Part shown: piece after piece, positions 5,752 through 6,249 of the stretch | Layout of the letters: each line of letters begins with the position of its first letter | Position numbering within the stretch: the stretch's first letter is position 1 | Assembly (NCBI GenBank): GCA_903842855.1 | Contig: CAIMNT010000174.1 | Coordinates: 1 to 6,249, forward strand | DNA length: 6,249 nt | From: an uncultured Actinomycetes bacterium | GTDB lineage: Bacteria; Actinomycetota; Actinomycetes; Nanopelagicales; Nanopelagicaceae | Direction: 5' to 3' | Position numbers and translations under genes: made by a program | The notes under the pieces: generated by a model | Databases searched by the model: none | Told to the model about the DNA's origin: nothing | Seen by the model: the letters and a program-made list of their open reading frames with translations, nothing else

Positions 5752-6249
5752 ATGCGCTCACGTAGTGAATCCCTTGAGTTCGCCCTTCTGGGCGTCCTCA
5801 GCCAGGGCCCACTTCATGGGTATGAGCTTCGTAAGCGGATGACCGCCATTTATGGCCCATTTCGCGCCCTCTCATTCTCTGTCCTCTACCCACAACTCCA
5901 TCGCATGTTGGAGGCCGGGGTAATTCAGGAGAGCGTTTCTGAGGAGGTCGGCGGAAGTCGTCGTTCTCGAATCGTTTATGCAATCACCGACTTGGGTCGC
6001 GCTCGCTTTGATGCAATCTCATCAAGTAGCGAACCTGATAGTTGGGAAGATGAGAGTTTTGAAGTTCGCTTTGCATTCTTTGGCCCAACGCCACAACGCA
6101 ACCGACTCCAAATTCTCGAAGGTCGTCATGACAAGTTAGCTGAGAAGGCGAAGATCTTGCGCAGCGAGCTTGAAAAGTCACCTGAGGGAATCGACCGATA
6201 TTTAGTTGAGTGGCGTCGTCACTCATTGGAATCTGCCGAGCGCGAAATC
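5752..6249 (+). CDS. PadR family transcriptional regulator (3' end outside the window)
   Basis: The first 166 codons of a DNA-binding repressor, open to the last base. The N-terminal winged helix is clear: EFALLGVLSQGPLHGYELRKRM at 9-30, split here as EFALLGVLSQGP then LHGYELRKRM; then GPFRALSFSVLYPQLHRMLEAGVI at 35-58, whose LYPQLHRML part is the recognition region; then the wing ending in RIVYAITDLGRARF at 73-86. Residues after about 100 begin the helical dimerisation and effector region, which makes this a longer, two-domain PadR (Vir-like) type. The GPFRALSF stretch resembles PadR proteins found beside inositol-3-phosphate synthase in actinobacteria, so that gene may follow outside the window; this is from memory and inferred. 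The divergent exporter and the twin palindromes in the spacer suggest it represses lysE and itself. The inducer is unknown. Confidence 0.9.
   Translation, partial: MRSRSESLEFALLGVLSQGPLHGYELRKRMTAIYGPFRALSFSVLYPQLHRMLEAGVIQESVSEEVGGSRRSRIVYAITDLGRARFDAISSSSEPDSWEDESFEVRFAFFGPTPQRNRLQILEGRHDKLAEKAKILRSELEKSPEGIDRYLVEWRRHSLESAEREI

Overview
The window looks like a chromosome segment from an actinobacterium of intermediate GC content, around 50 to 55 percent outside one gene. The evidence is an actinobacterial-type ROK glucokinase, a small membrane domain ending in DDGAEV that I recognise from actinobacterial hypothetical proteins, a PadR regulator resembling those found next to inositol-phosphate synthase in actinobacteria, and frequent GTG starts. 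GC this low for the phylum would fit a planktonic freshwater lineage, but that placement is inference.

Layout. Positions 2-877 (+) hold a ROK sugar kinase, probably glucokinase, cut at its 5' end by the window edge. Positions 921-2276 (+) hold a secreted protein with beta-rich N-terminal regions and a C-terminal papain-like cysteine-peptidase-type domain. It is clearly AT-richer than its neighbours, especially in its 5' half, and looks like an accessory gene. Positions 2298-3410 (-) encode an alpha/beta hydrolase fused to a two-helix membrane domain. A 95-bp divergent spacer separates it from plsC at 3506-4198 (+). The plsC stop overlaps the stop of a convergent PD-(D/E)XK nuclease of RecB/Cas4 type at 4195-4869 (-). 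Next come a LysE/RhtB exporter at 4970-5620 (-) and a divergent PadR regulator that starts at 5752 (+) and runs off the window.

How the parts may work together. The hydrolase and plsC share a divergent control region and both suggest lipid or ester metabolism at the membrane. The clearest regulatory circuit is at the right end. The lysE-padR spacer carries two perfect copies of the 13-bp palindrome TATCGANTCGATA and a third degenerate copy next to the second, which is what an autoregulating PadR repressor controlling a divergent exporter would need. I found no rRNA, tRNA, CRISPR array, insertion sequence or attachment site.
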